Part shown: positions 16,928-27,090 of the stretch, piece by piece
Layout: every line of letters begins with the position of its first letter
Numbering within the stretch: the stretch's first letter is position 1
Assembly (NCBI GenBank): GCA_003551905.1
Contig: PUNT01000198.1
Span: 1-48,905, forward strand
DNA length: 48,905 nucleotides
Origin: Halanaerobiales bacterium
Lineage (GTDB): Bacteria; Bacillota; Halanaerobiia; B1SED10-174
Direction of reading: 5' to 3'
Position numbers and translations under genes: made by a program
The notes under the pieces: generated by a model
Seen by the model: the letters and a program-made list of their open reading frames with translations, nothing else
The model's database searches: none
Told to the model about the DNA's origin: nothing

Positions 16928-17971
16928 TTAACGGGGAATAAGATACTTTATTGGGTCTACCACTCTATTATTTTCTCTAACTTCAAAATGCAAATGTGGG
17001 CCACTGCTAACGCCAGTGTTACCGCTGAGGGCAATAACCTGGCCAGTTACCACAAAGGCGCCTGCCCGCACCAAAAGTGAATCATTGTGGCCGTATAATG
17101 TAGATATTCCATCTCCATGATCAATGACTATAGTCAACCCGTATCCTCCCAGCCAGGCACTGGTTGTTACCACTCCTGATGCAGCAGCTCTTATCTTGGT
17201 TCCCCGGGTGAGTGCTATATCTATCCCTGAATGAAACTGACGATTACCGTATATAGGATGAATACGATAGCCAAAAGGAGAACTTATTCTTCCTGTTGCC
17301 GGCCAGATCATCTCTCCCTTGCCTATGGATTTAAAACCTGAATAATCGTTCCGGGGAATTCTAATAGTTTGTCCTTGATAAATAATATCACTTCTCAAAT
17401 TGTTCTCTTTTTTAATATCATCAATGCTAACCTGAAAACGATTGGCAATTATCCATAGAGAATCTCCTTTTTCCACCCGGTAATTGATCCTTTGAGCACG
17501 ATGATCAACATCGCTTCCTCCCATCCAGGAACGAGGTATAAATAATTTCTGTCCTGCGTAAATAAAATCATTATCCATGCCATTAGCCAGCTTTATGGCC
17601 GAAATAGTAGTATCAAATTTTCGAGCCAGACTGGTGAGAGTATCACCTGTAATTACTGTGTAGCTTAAAAAAGGATTGGCCTGACGAAGGTGGGTCCAGG
17701 TCTCTTCGCCAACAACACCATCTGTGGAAAGGGCAAAACTATCTTGAAATGCCCTAACAATTGTTTCTGTTTGGGCACCAAAATATCCGTCAACATCTAT
17801 ATTATAGCCCAGGTCATTTAAGAGCTGCTGCAATTCCCAAACAGCTTCTCCCCTCATTCCTTGACGTAGTAGAGGATGCTCATCCTGAGCCAAAGCAGGG
17901 AAATTAAAGATTATTGGTATTATAATAAGTAGTGCCAGAAAATATGGTATAGTTCTGCGTAGATATTTCAT
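16928..17971 (-). CDS. Exported PG_binding_1-LysM-LysM-M23 peptidase
   Basis: 347 residues. Signal peptide, then a PG_binding_1 domain (about 33-95, with LRQGMRGEAV and VDGYFGAQTE), then two LysM repeats (about 103-150 and 165-210), then an M23 domain with HSGIDIA, YGHND and HLHFEVR, giving the zinc ligands. Three cell-wall-binding modules plus an endopeptidase suggest a stable wall-anchored hydrolase for growth or spore cortex remodelling. The ATG follows GGGAGGGAAATA. The 177 bp upstream (17972-18148) is AT-rich and shows no further gene. Confidence 0.92.
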   Translation of the reverse strand: MKYLRRTIPYFLALLIIIPIIFNFPALAQDEHPLLRQGMRGEAVWELQQLLNDLGYNIDVDGYFGAQTETIVRAFQDSFALSTDGVVGEETWTHLRQANPFLSYTVITGDTLTSLARKFDTTISAIKLANGMDNDFIYAGQKLFIPRSWMGGSDVDHRAQRINYRVEKGDSLWIIANRFQVSIDDIKKENNLRSDIIYQGQTIRIPRNDYSGFKSIGKGEMIWPATGRISSPFGYRIHPIYGNRQFHSGIDIALTRGTKIRAAASGVVTTSAWLGGYGLTIVIDHGDGISTLYGHNDSLLVRAGAFVVTGQVIALSGNTGVSSGPHLHFEVRENNRVVDPIKYLIPR

Positions 17972-18148
17972 TATTTCCCTCCTACTATTCTTTTTTTATT
18001 CTCATATGCTATTTATTGGTAATAACCTGCCTGAAAAGTTATTTCTCAAAAAATGTTGTTTAATCATAATAATCCCTTAACACATTAATAATTTCGCTTC
18101 AGCTCATTGATTTACCTGCATACCTTTATATACTAATTTTACCATTTA

Positions 18149-20155
18149 TTAATATATCCTTTCCAGGTAAATCCCCTGATAAAAGAACTTGAGGATTTCC
18201 TGATAATTATAACCCGAATTTGCCATCCCAGCTGCACCGGTTTGATCCAGGCCAACACCGTGGCCCCAGCCACCACCCCAGAGTACGAAGTAATCAGGGG
18301 ATTTGCTGTTGCTAAAATATACTGGTTCTACAATGAATCTATTGCTCTTAAGTCCACCAAGCTGTCCCCTTATTGCATCACCCTTTATAACAGTAGAACT
18401 TTTTTCCCCAACTACTTTTAACTCTACAACACTTCCCCCTGTTCCCCGCTCCAGAGGAATAATATCTAAAATCCTGCCAACTGTATTGGCTACCCGGGGT
18501 TCATAGGGCAATAAAACTCTATTCCAGCGATAATTAGAGGCTGTTCCATATGCCGAAAAAGAATAGGCTTCTTCCCAGTTACGAACCCAGGTATCCAGGC
18601 GATAAGGGGTGAGTGGAAATTCATTTGCCTCTTTAGAAAGATTCACCCCCTGTAGATAAGGAGCCCCTCCTACCCAAACATGGGCTGCATCTTCAGTATG
18701 ACCACCAGAATTGGAGCTATATACTGCATCAATGATGTTTCCATTATACTTGGCAACAACACCCCGGGTCTCATCAACTGCCTGTGTGCTGCGTGAATTT
18801 TCCCATGTTACACCCTTGTACGCAGCATTGAGCACCGAGGCAACCAGATGATAATCCCTGTTGGGGTCCCTTGCATAGCGGGTCATTGTATAACTCCTGG
18901 CTGCAATAGCCTGGGCTTTCAGGGCTTCAAGAGGCCAGGATGCAGGCATTTCAGATGGTATAACTGAATATAGATATTCCTCCAGATTAACCTCGTTGAT
19001 GAAAACAAACTGCCCATCCTCTCTGGGTTGAACTATAAAAGAACCCCGGTACTGGCGATCTTCCCTGCCAGCCCAAAAATAACCCTGTCCATACTCCATA
19101 TCGAAGAAATTCAAGGTTGTGCTGGGATCAACCATATCTATACGAAATTTTTCCTTTAAGCGTACCAGTGGGTTACCGAAAAAGTCTTCTATCAGAATGT
19201 TATTCCCTTCCATGCTTATTATATAGGTGGTTTTTTCATCCCCCTTGAATACTTTATCCCCGGTATCCTCCAACTTGACTATAAAATCCGACCCAGCCTG
19301 AATTCTTACCTCCCTGGCTGTAGTCATCAAAGCTACCCGGATAACAGGGATATCCTCATGATCCAGGGGTATAACCTGCCGAAAACTTACCGTCCTATCC
19401 ACCGGTTCTCTCTCATCCGGAGGCGGAACTGGGACAGTCAGAACCTCTCTTAAATAACTAATCCTTTCATTTATTTTGCTGTCTCTGAGTTGTGCAGGTG
19501 TCTGATTATAAGAATTTAGAGCTTTTTGCAAAAGACCTTTTTCATAATAGAGGTCTCCAAGAACAGGATAGACTCCTGTAAAACTCCTCTCCAGTGATAT
19601 GGCCCGTTCCAGGTGGAAAATTGCTGTCTGCAAATTACCCAGCATTTTTTCACATAAACCAAGAAAATAGTGGGCAGATGGCATCCTTGGGTCCTCTTCT
19701 ATAGCTATTTGAAAACTTTTCCTGGCCCTAGCCCACTCCTCTACTTGAAAATATGCAAGTCCCAGGTAAAAATATGTATCCCTGTCTCTTTCAGCTGTTT
19801 TAAGCAACTGAATTACCTGATCGCCCCTTTGTTTGTCCAGAAGAAGCCTGGCCAGCTCCACTTTTAATCTATTATTATCACTAACAAACTCAATACCTTT
19901 ATTGAGAGTTTCTAATGCTTTTTCTTTTTCACCCATAATCCGGTAAATACCTGCCAGCTCCAGGTAGGGTTCAGCTTTGGAAGGATCTTCTGCCAGGGCA
20001 TATCTGAGAAATAAACTGCTTGTTTCTAGATTTCCTCTGGCAAATTCCATCCTAGCCAGGGAATAAACTCGCTCATAATCAACATCTCCTTGCCCTGTGG
20101 TGGAAAAAGAAAGTATAATGCTTATAATTATTATCGGTAGAAATTTTTTCCCCAT
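18149..20155 (-). CDS. TPR-repeat protein with C-terminal SpoIID/LytB domain
   Basis: About 668 residues. A signal-like hydrophobic start is followed by tandem tetratricopeptide repeats (roughly 25-230), a linker, and a SpoIID domain (roughly 360-665) with INEVNLEEYLYSVIPSEMP (the Glu of PSEM matches the catalytic acid of SpoIID), QAIAARSYT and the late GWGHGVGLDQ motif. SpoIID is a lytic transglycosylase that cleaves denuded glycan strands during engulfment. The stand-alone B. subtilis protein has no TPR part, so this is a fused or longer form, more like those of diderm anaerobes. ATG at 20155 has GGAGGTGG upstream; an in-frame GTG at 20170 lies inside that site. Confidence 0.88.
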   Translation of the reverse strand: MGKKFLPIIIISIILSFSTTGQGDVDYERVYSLARMEFARGNLETSSLFLRYALAEDPSKAEPYLELAGIYRIMGEKEKALETLNKGIEFVSDNNRLKVELARLLLDKQRGDQVIQLLKTAERDRDTYFYLGLAYFQVEEWARARKSFQIAIEEDPRMPSAHYFLGLCEKMLGNLQTAIFHLERAISLERSFTGVYPVLGDLYYEKGLLQKALNSYNQTPAQLRDSKINERISYLREVLTVPVPPPDEREPVDRTVSFRQVIPLDHEDIPVIRVALMTTAREVRIQAGSDFIVKLEDTGDKVFKGDEKTTYIISMEGNNILIEDFFGNPLVRLKEKFRIDMVDPSTTLNFFDMEYGQGYFWAGREDRQYRGSFIVQPREDGQFVFINEVNLEEYLYSVIPSEMPASWPLEALKAQAIAARSYTMTRYARDPNRDYHLVASVLNAAYKGVTWENSRSTQAVDETRGVVAKYNGNIIDAVYSSNSGGHTEDAAHVWVGGAPYLQGVNLSKEANEFPLTPYRLDTWVRNWEEAYSFSAYGTASNYRWNRVLLPYEPRVANTVGRILDIIPLERGTGGSVVELKVVGEKSSTVIKGDAIRGQLGGLKSNRFIVEPVYFSNSKSPDYFVLWGGGWGHGVGLDQTGAAGMANSGYNYQEILKFFYQGIYLERIY

Positions 20156-20256
20156 TAACCCCACCTCCACTACCCAAATTCGACATCAGCCATTATTAAA
20201 CCTCTTAAGACAGAGGAATTTAAAATACTTATATCTGCCATAAAATAATTTATTTT

Positions 20257-20288
20257 AAAAAGCCTGCAGTTTTTACTGCAGGCTTTGA
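20257..20288 (-). terminator. Terminator of the gcv-lipoylation operon
   Basis: Perfect 10-bp stem AAGCCTGCAG/CTGCAGGCTT with a six-base loop directly after lpd, followed on the minus strand by TTTTAAAATA. It marks the end of the glycine cleavage operon. Confidence 0.85.
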
Positions 20289-20290
20289 AG

Positions 20291-21658
20291 CTACCTTTTA
20301 GGTGTATGGTAATAATGGCCTTGAGCCATGTGGAAAATCTCACCAACTGCCTCACTGTAGGTAGGATGAGCAAAGATTATTTTTTCCAGATAATCAAGTG
20401 AGACTCCCAGGCGAACTGCTGCTGCTCCCACATGGATTATTTCTGTTGCATCACTGCCTATTATATGCATACCCAGTACTTTATTAGCTCCCCTATCTAC
20501 AATAAGCTTTACCATACCTTCTATATTTCCACTGGTCATGGCTCGGCCCAGCGCACTATAGGGAAATTTGCAGATCTCATAATCCAACCCTCTATCTTTC
20601 GCTTCCTCTTCTGTTAACCCGGCTGTGGCCAGTGGAGGATCAGTGAAGACACTATTGGGTACTCCACTGTAATCCACCGATTTCCCCTGTCCCAATATAT
20701 TATTAACGGCAGTTATACCCTCATAGTATGCTACATGGGCCAACTGATAACCACCAATAACATCACCAGCTGCATAAACACCCAACCATTTGGTCCTCAG
20801 GAATTCATCAACTTCCACTTTACTGTCGAAAGGTAATCCATCTAATGCTGGTATCCGGCCGGCCGATAAAAGCAGGTGCTGACCCTTTTCCATTTTTTCT
20901 TTACCTTTTTGTTCATAGGTTACTTCCACTGAGGTTCCAGATTTGCCAGTTATTTTCTTTACCATTGCTGATGTTTCAATTTTGATTCCCCGTTTTTTGA
21001 GGAAAAATAATAACCTCTTGGCAATCTCCTTGTCAGTTCCTGGAATTACCTGATCCATCATTTCCAAAACCGTTACCTTACTGCCCAGTTTTGCATAGAT
21101 ACATGCCATCTCCAGTCCAATAACTCCTGCACCAATTATTATTAACTCTCTGGGTACTTCTCTTAAATCCAGCGCGCTATTACTGGTTAAAGGGTTAACC
21201 TCCTGAACTCCCTCAATTGGTGGCACTGCATTTTTGCTGCCAGTTGCTATAATAAGGTTTTCTCCCTTAATTTCTTTTCCATCTTTTAATATTATTACTT
21301 TTTCTTCCTCCAGACTGTCAACCTGCCCCCGGGAATTATATACATCTATATTATTAATCTTCATTAACTGTTCTAGCCCTTGCCGCAGTGTACTGCTAAC
21401 TTCATCTTTATAGTCAATCATCTTCCCCATATCCAGTTTTTTCTGTTCCAAAAAAACTCCCATCTTTTCCGCATTTTCAGCTGCAGACCAATGCTTTGCC
21501 CCTTCTACCAGGGTTTTGGTAGGAATACAGCCCCAGTTAAGGCAGGTCCCTCCCAGCTTATCCTCTTCGATGACAGCTACTTTCTTGCCCTCCTGGGCTC
21601 CATGTATTGCTGCCATGTAACCAGCAGGTCCTCCACCAAGAATTAAGATATCATACAT
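20291..21658 (-). CDS. lpdA: Dihydrolipoyl dehydrogenase
   Basis: 455 residues, the L-protein of the glycine cleavage system: it re-oxidises dihydrolipoyl-GcvH with NAD. FAD motif GGGPAGY at the N-terminus, redox-active disulfide GGTCLNWGCIPTK, NAD motif GAGVIGLEMA, second FAD motif YAAGDVIGG and the C-terminal catalytic AHPTYSEA. It is somewhat shorter than E. coli Lpd (474). It is the last gene of the operon, six bases after the lipoate ligase. The only lipoylated protein visible here is GcvH, so it is probably dedicated to glycine cleavage. Confidence 0.95.
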   Translation of the reverse strand: MYDILILGGGPAGYMAAIHGAQEGKKVAVIEEDKLGGTCLNWGCIPTKTLVEGAKHWSAAENAEKMGVFLEQKKLDMGKMIDYKDEVSSTLRQGLEQLMKINNIDVYNSRGQVDSLEEEKVIILKDGKEIKGENLIIATGSKNAVPPIEGVQEVNPLTSNSALDLREVPRELIIIGAGVIGLEMACIYAKLGSKVTVLEMMDQVIPGTDKEIAKRLLFFLKKRGIKIETSAMVKKITGKSGTSVEVTYEQKGKEKMEKGQHLLLSAGRIPALDGLPFDSKVEVDEFLRTKWLGVYAAGDVIGGYQLAHVAYYEGITAVNNILGQGKSVDYSGVPNSVFTDPPLATAGLTEEEAKDRGLDYEICKFPYSALGRAMTSGNIEGMVKLIVDRGANKVLGMHIIGSDATEIIHVGAAAVRLGVSLDYLEKIIFAHPTYSEAVGEIFHMAQGHYYHTPKR

Positions 21659-21663
21659 CTCTA

Positions 21664-22506
21664 CTAATGCCTCCTTTTAAAATTCCAGTTTGGTGTTGAA
21701 TATTTTTTTTGATACAATTCCCTAGCCAGATTCTCTTCTTCCTTTGTAAATCCTTCTTCTATGAAATCAGCCTCAAAAATTTCGGTAAATCCTCTTGTTA
21801 TTGCTCTCTCAACTGGGGCAATAAATTTCAGGTAATTATCCTGCTCCACCCCTTGATTATTTAAGCCACTTTCTATAAGACAGGTAGCCTTGCTATTCAG
21901 TATCCTCTTCAATTTTTCTCTTTTATGGTCATCCATTTTCAGCAGATTCACCAGAATATCATTGCTGGGAAATATAGGTATGGATCCATGTTGTAAAAGG
22001 CAGTCTTTTCTTCTGGTCTGAGCGCTGCCTATAAGTTTTTTATTATTTACAGTCAGTTCATAAGCAGCTGGAGAATCAAAGCAGGCAGCTGATCCACTGG
22101 AGCTTTCAGGGCGAGAGGGAATTAACCTGGCAGGAATGTTTATTTGATTGAGTCCCCTTACTATAGCCTGGCTAAACAATTTGTAGGTATCAACAAGTGT
22201 TCCCTCCAATAGCTGTAATGGCAGAGTAATGCTGTATGTCAATTCATTAATATGAAGAACCCCTCTGCCCCCAGTAGGCCTGCGGATTACATCAATACCT
22301 CTGTTTTTGCAAGTTTCAAGATCTATTTCTTCTATGTCCTGAAAATAACCAAGGCTGAGACAGGCTGGCTGCCACTTATAAAAACGCAGTGTACCTCCTG
22401 ACCTCTTTAGACAGTTACTCAGGAGGCTTTCATCATAAGCCATATTCCAGGCCCCACTATTAACTCCATCAATAATTAATCTCCACCTGTTGTTAACAGC
22501 CCTCAC
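21664..22506 (-). CDS. Lipoate/octanoate-protein ligase family protein
   Basis: 280 residues of the biotin/lipoate A/B ligase fold (LplA/LipM/LipL group). Visible: RRPTGGRGVLH, which forms the lipoyl-AMP pocket, SAQTRRKDCLLQHGSI with the conserved Lys/His region, and a helical C-terminus. GTG start overlaps the upstream gene's stop by four bases (GTGA), with GGAGGAG in front. The family includes octanoyltransferases and ATP-dependent ligases. Next to the two radical-SAM genes, the likely job is to load octanoate or lipoate on GcvH, as shown for the Thermococcus system where a ligase is needed with LipS1/LipS2. Confidence 0.88.
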   Translation of the reverse strand: MRAVNNRWRLIIDGVNSGAWNMAYDESLLSNCLKRSGGTLRFYKWQPACLSLGYFQDIEEIDLETCKNRGIDVIRRPTGGRGVLHINELTYSITLPLQLLEGTLVDTYKLFSQAIVRGLNQINIPARLIPSRPESSSGSAACFDSPAAYELTVNNKKLIGSAQTRRKDCLLQHGSIPIFPSNDILVNLLKMDDHKREKLKRILNSKATCLIESGLNNQGVEQDNYLKFIAPVERAITRGFTEIFEADFIEEGFTKEEENLARELYQKKYSTPNWNFKRRH

Positions 22507-23474
22507 ACTTTCTCCTCCTGCCTGGTACCGGAAAATATTCTTCCCAGCGCTTCTTTTAACTCCCCCGAATGCAAAGAATGAGGATAGTTATAAATATCTC
22601 TACCCGGTCTTTCATTATAAAAAGGACGGTTACACCCGGAACATCCAGATGTCTGAAAGGCTTCTCCTCTAATAATTGTTTCAATTTCCTGCCGGGGTCT
22701 TCCCCAGTCTAATAAAAACCCCTTGGAGTCAAAAACAATCTTGTGAATATTCAATCGGCCAGTTTTCAGTAAATATCTGGCGGCCTGAAGTCTGCGGTAA
22801 TAGTTGAGAGAAGGAGGCTGTACTTCTGCCATGGGAGTTCCTTTCAATGGCGTGAAAGCAAATAAACCTATCTCAATATTCCTGGACAGTAAATAGTCTA
22901 TAAGGAAAATCATGTCTCTTTCTTCTTCTCCCAATCCAGCAATTAGATGAGTGGTTATTCTATTAGAAAAACTGGTAGCTAGAGTTTCCAGGAGGTAAAG
23001 AGTTTTCTCCCAGCTAATCCCTTTTATTTTTTTCATCAACTCCGGGCTGGCACAATCCAGGGCCAGGGAGATCCGGTCAAACCCTGCTTCTAATAAAGCT
23101 TCTCCCTCTGAAAAATTCCTGATAACAGTAGAAGCATTAACCCTGATACCCTCCTCCACCAGTTCTTTCCCCAGGTTCAGTAGTCTATTGTGATTCTCCT
23201 TTTCACCGGTAACCTGAAAACAAACTCTCTTAATATTCCCATCCCGGTAAACAGTAAAAATCTTCTCACGAACCTCTTCCCATGGGTACAAGGGCCATGT
23301 AACTCGGGATAAAAATGGTCTGCTGATGCTTTTCAGTGATCTAGAACAAAACTTACAGTGATAAGGACATTTTTCTCCCAGCAACAAGTAAGCAGTCTCC
23401 GGCAATACATCAACCTGTTTTCTGGTTAGATTAAGGGCTACTGCTGTTCCTGCCGAAACTCCTACCAGTTCCAT
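22503..23474 (-). CDS. Radical SAM protein, LipS1/LipS2-type lipoyl synthase subunit
   Basis: About 323 residues. Radical-SAM cluster motif CPYHCKFC (Cys36, Cys40, Cys43), the SAM-binding sheet that follows, and a C-terminal CSGCNRPFYNE segment with a Cys pair that may hold an auxiliary cluster. It is not a LipA, lacking that enzyme's N-terminal CX4CX5C motif. Its position, coupled to a second radical-SAM gene, a lipoate ligase and the gcv genes, matches the two-protein lipoyl synthase LipS1/LipS2 characterised in Thermococcus kodakarensis, which inserts two sulfurs into octanoyl chains. Which of the two names applies is not assigned. ATG 23474 is favoured over an in-frame GTG at 23486 that abuts the GGGAG site. 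Confidence 0.8.
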   Translation of the reverse strand: MELVGVSAGTAVALNLTRKQVDVLPETAYLLLGEKCPYHCKFCSRSLKSISRPFLSRVTWPLYPWEEVREKIFTVYRDGNIKRVCFQVTGEKENHNRLLNLGKELVEEGIRVNASTVIRNFSEGEALLEAGFDRISLALDCASPELMKKIKGISWEKTLYLLETLATSFSNRITTHLIAGLGEEERDMIFLIDYLLSRNIEIGLFAFTPLKGTPMAEVQPPSLNYYRRLQAARYLLKTGRLNIHKIVFDSKGFLLDWGRPRQEIETIIRGEAFQTSGCSGCNRPFYNERPGRDIYNYPHSLHSGELKEALGRIFSGTRQEEKV

Positions 23475-24274
23475 AAGGCACAACACTCCCTGCTAATAAG
23501 GGGATTTTCTGTAGTAACAATAGGTTTCACTATCCCCTGAAAACCTATTTCCAGAACACCTCTATCAATTATTTCTCTGTATGTGCCCCCTGGACGCATG
23601 CAACCCAAAATCAAGGGAACCCTGTCCAATTTTTTACGCAGATTCTCCATGAGACTAAGAACTTTTTCTCTATCCGGGGGAAGCTCATTTCGGGAAATGG
23701 GTATATATATTAAAAGAACCAATGCCGCTGGAGGGTTTTCTTTTAAGAATTCTGCTATCTCCAGTTCTCCCTGAAAGTTTTCTCCCAGCCCAATAAGCAG
23801 GTGGGGAACAACTTTACATCTTTCCCGCAACAACAGGTAACTTTTCTGATAATCATATACCGTATTATCAAGCCCCAGAACCTTTTTAATAACCATATCG
23901 TCACCGTGCAGATCCTGAGATACAGTATGAGCATATCTGCATATCAATTCTGCTTCTTTCTGACTTACAAGACCAGCATGAATATTAAGTTTAAATCTTT
24001 GAGATAGACAAGCCAGTTTCTCCTCTTCAGGAAGTATTACTTTTCCTTCAATATCACATCCTCCACTCAGGAGTATGCTCTTTACTGCTGTTTCTTGTTC
24101 TAGATTCAATCTTTCTAGAGGAAGCATGTTCTGCAAAAAATGTCCCCTACAGTGAGCACATCCTAAAGCACAAAAATCTCCTGTAGTGGATATGGGCTGG
24201 GTTAGAGAAGGATAAAAGAATACTGGCCTTAATGCCTGAGGCCGCAGGAAACCTGCGGCCCCGGCATTAATCAT
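23462..24274 (-). CDS. Radical SAM protein, partner LipS1/LipS2-type lipoyl synthase subunit
   Basis: About 270 residues. Cluster motif CALGCAHC at Cys35, Cys39 and Cys42. Further cysteines occur in GGCDIEG, in RCKVVPH, in LGCMRPGG and in a CC pair near the end. It is distinct from its neighbour, so this is a two-component set and not a duplication. The ATG at 24274 shares its A with the gcvPB stop codon (TGATG), with GGAG just upstream; an in-frame ATG at 24292 is less likely. Translational coupling to gcvPB and to the second radical-SAM gene supports a dedicated lipoyl-synthesis role for GcvH. The order of sulfur insertion by each subunit is not inferred here. Confidence 0.78.
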   Translation of the reverse strand: MINAGAAGFLRPQALRPVFFYPSLTQPISTTGDFCALGCAHCRGHFLQNMLPLERLNLEQETAVKSILLSGGCDIEGKVILPEEEKLACLSQRFKLNIHAGLVSQKEAELICRYAHTVSQDLHGDDMVIKKVLGLDNTVYDYQKSYLLLRERCKVVPHLLIGLGENFQGELEIAEFLKENPPAALVLLIYIPISRNELPPDREKVLSLMENLRKKLDRVPLILGCMRPGGTYREIIDRGVLEIGFQGIVKPIVTTENPLISRECCALWNW

Positions 24275-25731
24275 CAACTCTCCGGCTGCCATTTTAGAAC
24301 CGGTTCCCTGGCAGCTTTTGTTTCATCTAGCCTGCGAACTGGTGTATTAAATGGCGATTCCCGGATCCTATCTGGATCATCCTGGGCCATCTCAGCAATC
24401 TTTTCCATTACCTGAATAAATTCATTCAGTGTTTCCAAAGATTCAGTCTCAGTTGGCTCAATCATTAAAGCTTCCTCAACTATCAGGGGAAAATATACTG
24501 TGGGCGGGTGAATATTGAAATCCAGCAACATTTTGGCAATATCCCTGGTTGTTATTCCATGATCCTTTTTCTGCTTGCTGCCGGAAAGAACAAATTCATG
24601 CATACATCTTCTCTGATAAGGGAGGTCATAGGTCATTTTCAGCTTTTCCATGAGGTAATTAGCATTGAGAACAGCATCTTCACTAACCCGTTTCAAGCCA
24701 TCCGGCCCCATCATCCTGATGTAGGTATAAGCTTTTACAACTACACCAAAATTACCATAAAAAGACCGGACCTTGCCAATGGAATCAGGGAGATCATAGT
24801 TAAAATAGAGTTTTTCCCCATCTTCTTCAACTACAGGCACCGGCAAAAATGGCACCAGTTTTTCTTTCACGCCAACCGGTCCAGAGCCCGGCCCGCCTCC
24901 CCCATGTGGGGTGGCAAATGTTTTGTGAAGATTGTAATGAATTACATCAAATCCCATATCTCCTGGACGCGAATATCCCATAATCGCATTGGCATTAGCC
25001 CCATCATAGTACAACAGAGCGCCAACTCCGTGCACCAGTTGACAAATCTCTTCAATATTCTCATCATACAATCCCAGGGTATTGGGATTTGTCAGCATGA
25101 GACCGGCTACATCTTCATCTAGAACCTCTTTGAGAGCTTCCAGATCTACACACCCTTTTTCATCAGAAGGTATTTCCACCACATCATAACCACACATGGT
25201 AACAGAAGCCGGGTTGGTTCCATGGGCTGAATCAGGTATGATTATAGTTTTTCGAGGGTTACCATTCTTTTTATGATAAGCCCTTATAAGCATGAGACCG
25301 GTAAGCTCTCCATGTGCTCCAGCAGCTGGTTGTAAAGTAGTCTTGTCCATTCCACCTATCTGACAGAGATATTCTTCAATATCTTTAAGAAGGCGCATAG
25401 CCCCCTGAACCATTTCTTCTTTTTGATAGGGGTGAAGTGCAGCAAACCCTTGCAACCTGGCAACATCTTCGTTAATCTTGGGATTATATTTCATGGTACA
25501 TGAACCAAGAGGGTAAAAACCAGTGTCGACACCATGATTCATCTGGGAAAGATTAACATAATGCCTGACCACTTCACTCTCTGATATTTCCGGCAGTGCT
25601 GCCTTTTCTTTCCGCAAAGACTTTTCCGGTAAAAGATCTGCTAGTTTCTGGCTGGGGACATCCAGGGGAGGAAGAGAATAACCCCGGTTACCTTTTCTAC
25701 TCTTCTCAAAGATCAACTTTTCCCCTTTCAT
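24274..25731 (-). CDS. gcvPB: Glycine dehydrogenase (decarboxylating) subunit 2
   Basis: 485 residues, the PLP-binding half of the split P-protein. It decarboxylates glycine and transfers the aminomethyl group to the lipoyl arm of GcvH. The Schiff-base lysine is Lys270 in NLHKTF, followed by the [14 protein letters not shown] loop; GSCTMKYNP and PAAGAHGE are also typical. Start ATG immediately follows the gcvPA stop. The split PA/PB organisation is the rule in Firmicutes and archaea, whereas proteobacteria have a fused P-protein. Confidence 0.96.
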   Translation of the reverse strand: MKGEKLIFEKSRKGNRGYSLPPLDVPSQKLADLLPEKSLRKEKAALPEISESEVVRHYVNLSQMNHGVDTGFYPLGSCTMKYNPKINEDVARLQGFAALHPYQKEEMVQGAMRLLKDIEEYLCQIGGMDKTTLQPAAGAHGELTGLMLIRAYHKKNGNPRKTIIIPDSAHGTNPASVTMCGYDVVEIPSDEKGCVDLEALKEVLDEDVAGLMLTNPNTLGLYDENIEEICQLVHGVGALLYYDGANANAIMGYSRPGDMGFDVIHYNLHKTFATPHGGGGPGSGPVGVKEKLVPFLPVPVVEEDGEKLYFNYDLPDSIGKVRSFYGNFGVVVKAYTYIRMMGPDGLKRVSEDAVLNANYLMEKLKMTYDLPYQRRCMHEFVLSGSKQKKDHGITTRDIAKMLLDFNIHPPTVYFPLIVEEALMIEPTETESLETLNEFIQVMEKIAEMAQDDPDRIRESPFNTPVRRLDETKAAREPVLKWQPES

Positions 25732-27081
25732 CTAAATCCCCTCCAATGCATTCAAAAATTTATCCATCTCTTCTTTTGTTCGCTTCTCAGTTACACAGAC
25801 TAGGAAATGGTTTTCAAGTTCATTATAAAACCTCTTCAAATCAATCCCCGGCAATATACCTTGTTCCATCATCTTCTTTTCAACACTATCCCAGCTCTTT
25901 TTGGTTTTTACAACAAACTCTTTAAATACAGGTCCTTCAAATGCCAGGTCAAACCCGGATATTTCCTTAATCCCTTTCTGAAGATAACTGGTTTTTTGCA
26001 AGCATTGCTCTGCTACCTCAGTTATACCTTCTCTGCCCATTAGGCTCATATACACAGCTGCGGCCAAAGCATTAAGGGCTTGATTGGAGCAAATGTTAGA
26101 AGTGGCTCGGTGTCGCCTGATATGCTGTTCTCTAGTTTGCATTGTCATGACAAATCCTCGCTGCCCTTCAACATCTTCTGTTATCCCGATGATCCGCCCG
26201 GGCATTTTTCGCAAGAGTTTATCCCTGGCTGCAAAGAAACCCAGGTGAGGGCCGCCAAAAGAAAGGGGATTGCCAAGAGGCTGACCTTCACCAACAGCAA
26301 TATCACACCCATATTCTCCCGGAGGTTTTAATAGTCCCAGTGAAATTGGATCCAGAGCAGCAACAAAGAGAGTTTTTGTTAAATTACCTGTAATCTGGCC
26401 AACCTTTTCTGTATTCTCTATTAGCCCGAAGAAATTCGGTTGCTGTATTATTACTGCTGCAGTTTTTTTATCTGCACTTTTTTCCAGAAGATCATAATCT
26501 GTGAGACCATCTTTAAAAGGAATTTCCACAATTTCCAGACCAATGGCATCAGCATAAGTCTGAACAACCTGCCGATATTCCGGGTGTACAGTTCTGCTTA
26601 TCATTATTTTATTCTGTCGGGTAGATCCATGGGCCATCCAGGCAGATTCTGCCAGGGCAGAGCCTCCATCGTACATAGAAGCGTTGGCAACATCCAGGCC
26701 AGTCAATAAACAAATCATACTCTGAAATTCAAATATATTCTGCAATGTGCCCTGGCTTACCTCAGGCTGATAAGGAGTATAAGCAGTATAAAATTCACTG
26801 CGAGAAATAATGTGGTCCACAGCTGATGGAATGTAATGATCTGCCACCCCACCACCCAGGAAAGAAACTAATTCTGCAGTTGACTGATTCTCACCTGCCA
26901 ATCCTTCTAGATGTTTTCTTGCTTCCATCTCTGAAAGTGCAGGTGGTAGATCCAGGGACCCCTGAAAACGAACCCCGGGAGGAATACAGCAATTAAACAA
27001 TTCTTCAACACTCTGTAGACCGATTTCCTCCAGCATCCTTTTCCGTGTTTGGTCAGTCTGGGGTAAATAATGTTTTCCCAA
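25732..27081 (-). CDS. gcvPA: Glycine dehydrogenase (decarboxylating) subunit 1
   Basis: 449 residues, the non-PLP half of the split P-protein, which completes the active site with GcvPB. Visible: FLGGGVADHYIPSAVDHI, YTPYQPEVSQGTLQ, ANASMYDGGSA, and TREQHIRRHRATSNICSNQAL in two consecutive stretches near residues 325-345. The start appears to be TTG with AGGTGAT six bases upstream. It is ten bases after gcvH and abuts gcvPB with no gap. Confidence 0.95.
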   Translation of the reverse strand: MGKHYLPQTDQTRKRMLEEIGLQSVEELFNCCIPPGVRFQGSLDLPPALSEMEARKHLEGLAGENQSTAELVSFLGGGVADHYIPSAVDHIISRSEFYTAYTPYQPEVSQGTLQNIFEFQSMICLLTGLDVANASMYDGGSALAESAWMAHGSTRQNKIMISRTVHPEYRQVVQTYADAIGLEIVEIPFKDGLTDYDLLEKSADKKTAAVIIQQPNFFGLIENTEKVGQITGNLTKTLFVAALDPISLGLLKPPGEYGCDIAVGEGQPLGNPLSFGGPHLGFFAARDKLLRKMPGRIIGITEDVEGQRGFVMTMQTREQHIRRHRATSNICSNQALNALAAAVYMSLMGREGITEVAEQCLQKTSYLQKGIKEISGFDLAFEGPVFKEFVVKTKKSWDSVEKKMMEQGILPGIDLKRFYNELENHFLVCVTEKRTKEEMDKFLNALEGI

Positions 27082-27090
27082 TTATATCAC

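Noticed and set aside
20170-20373. Small minus-strand frame between lpd and the SpoIID gene
   Set aside because: It overlaps the lpd 3' end and the lpd terminator, and has no ribosome site.
24508-25122. Plus-strand frame of 204 codons opposite gcvPB
   Set aside because: Shadow of gcvPB with no start signals; the minus-strand protein is unambiguous.
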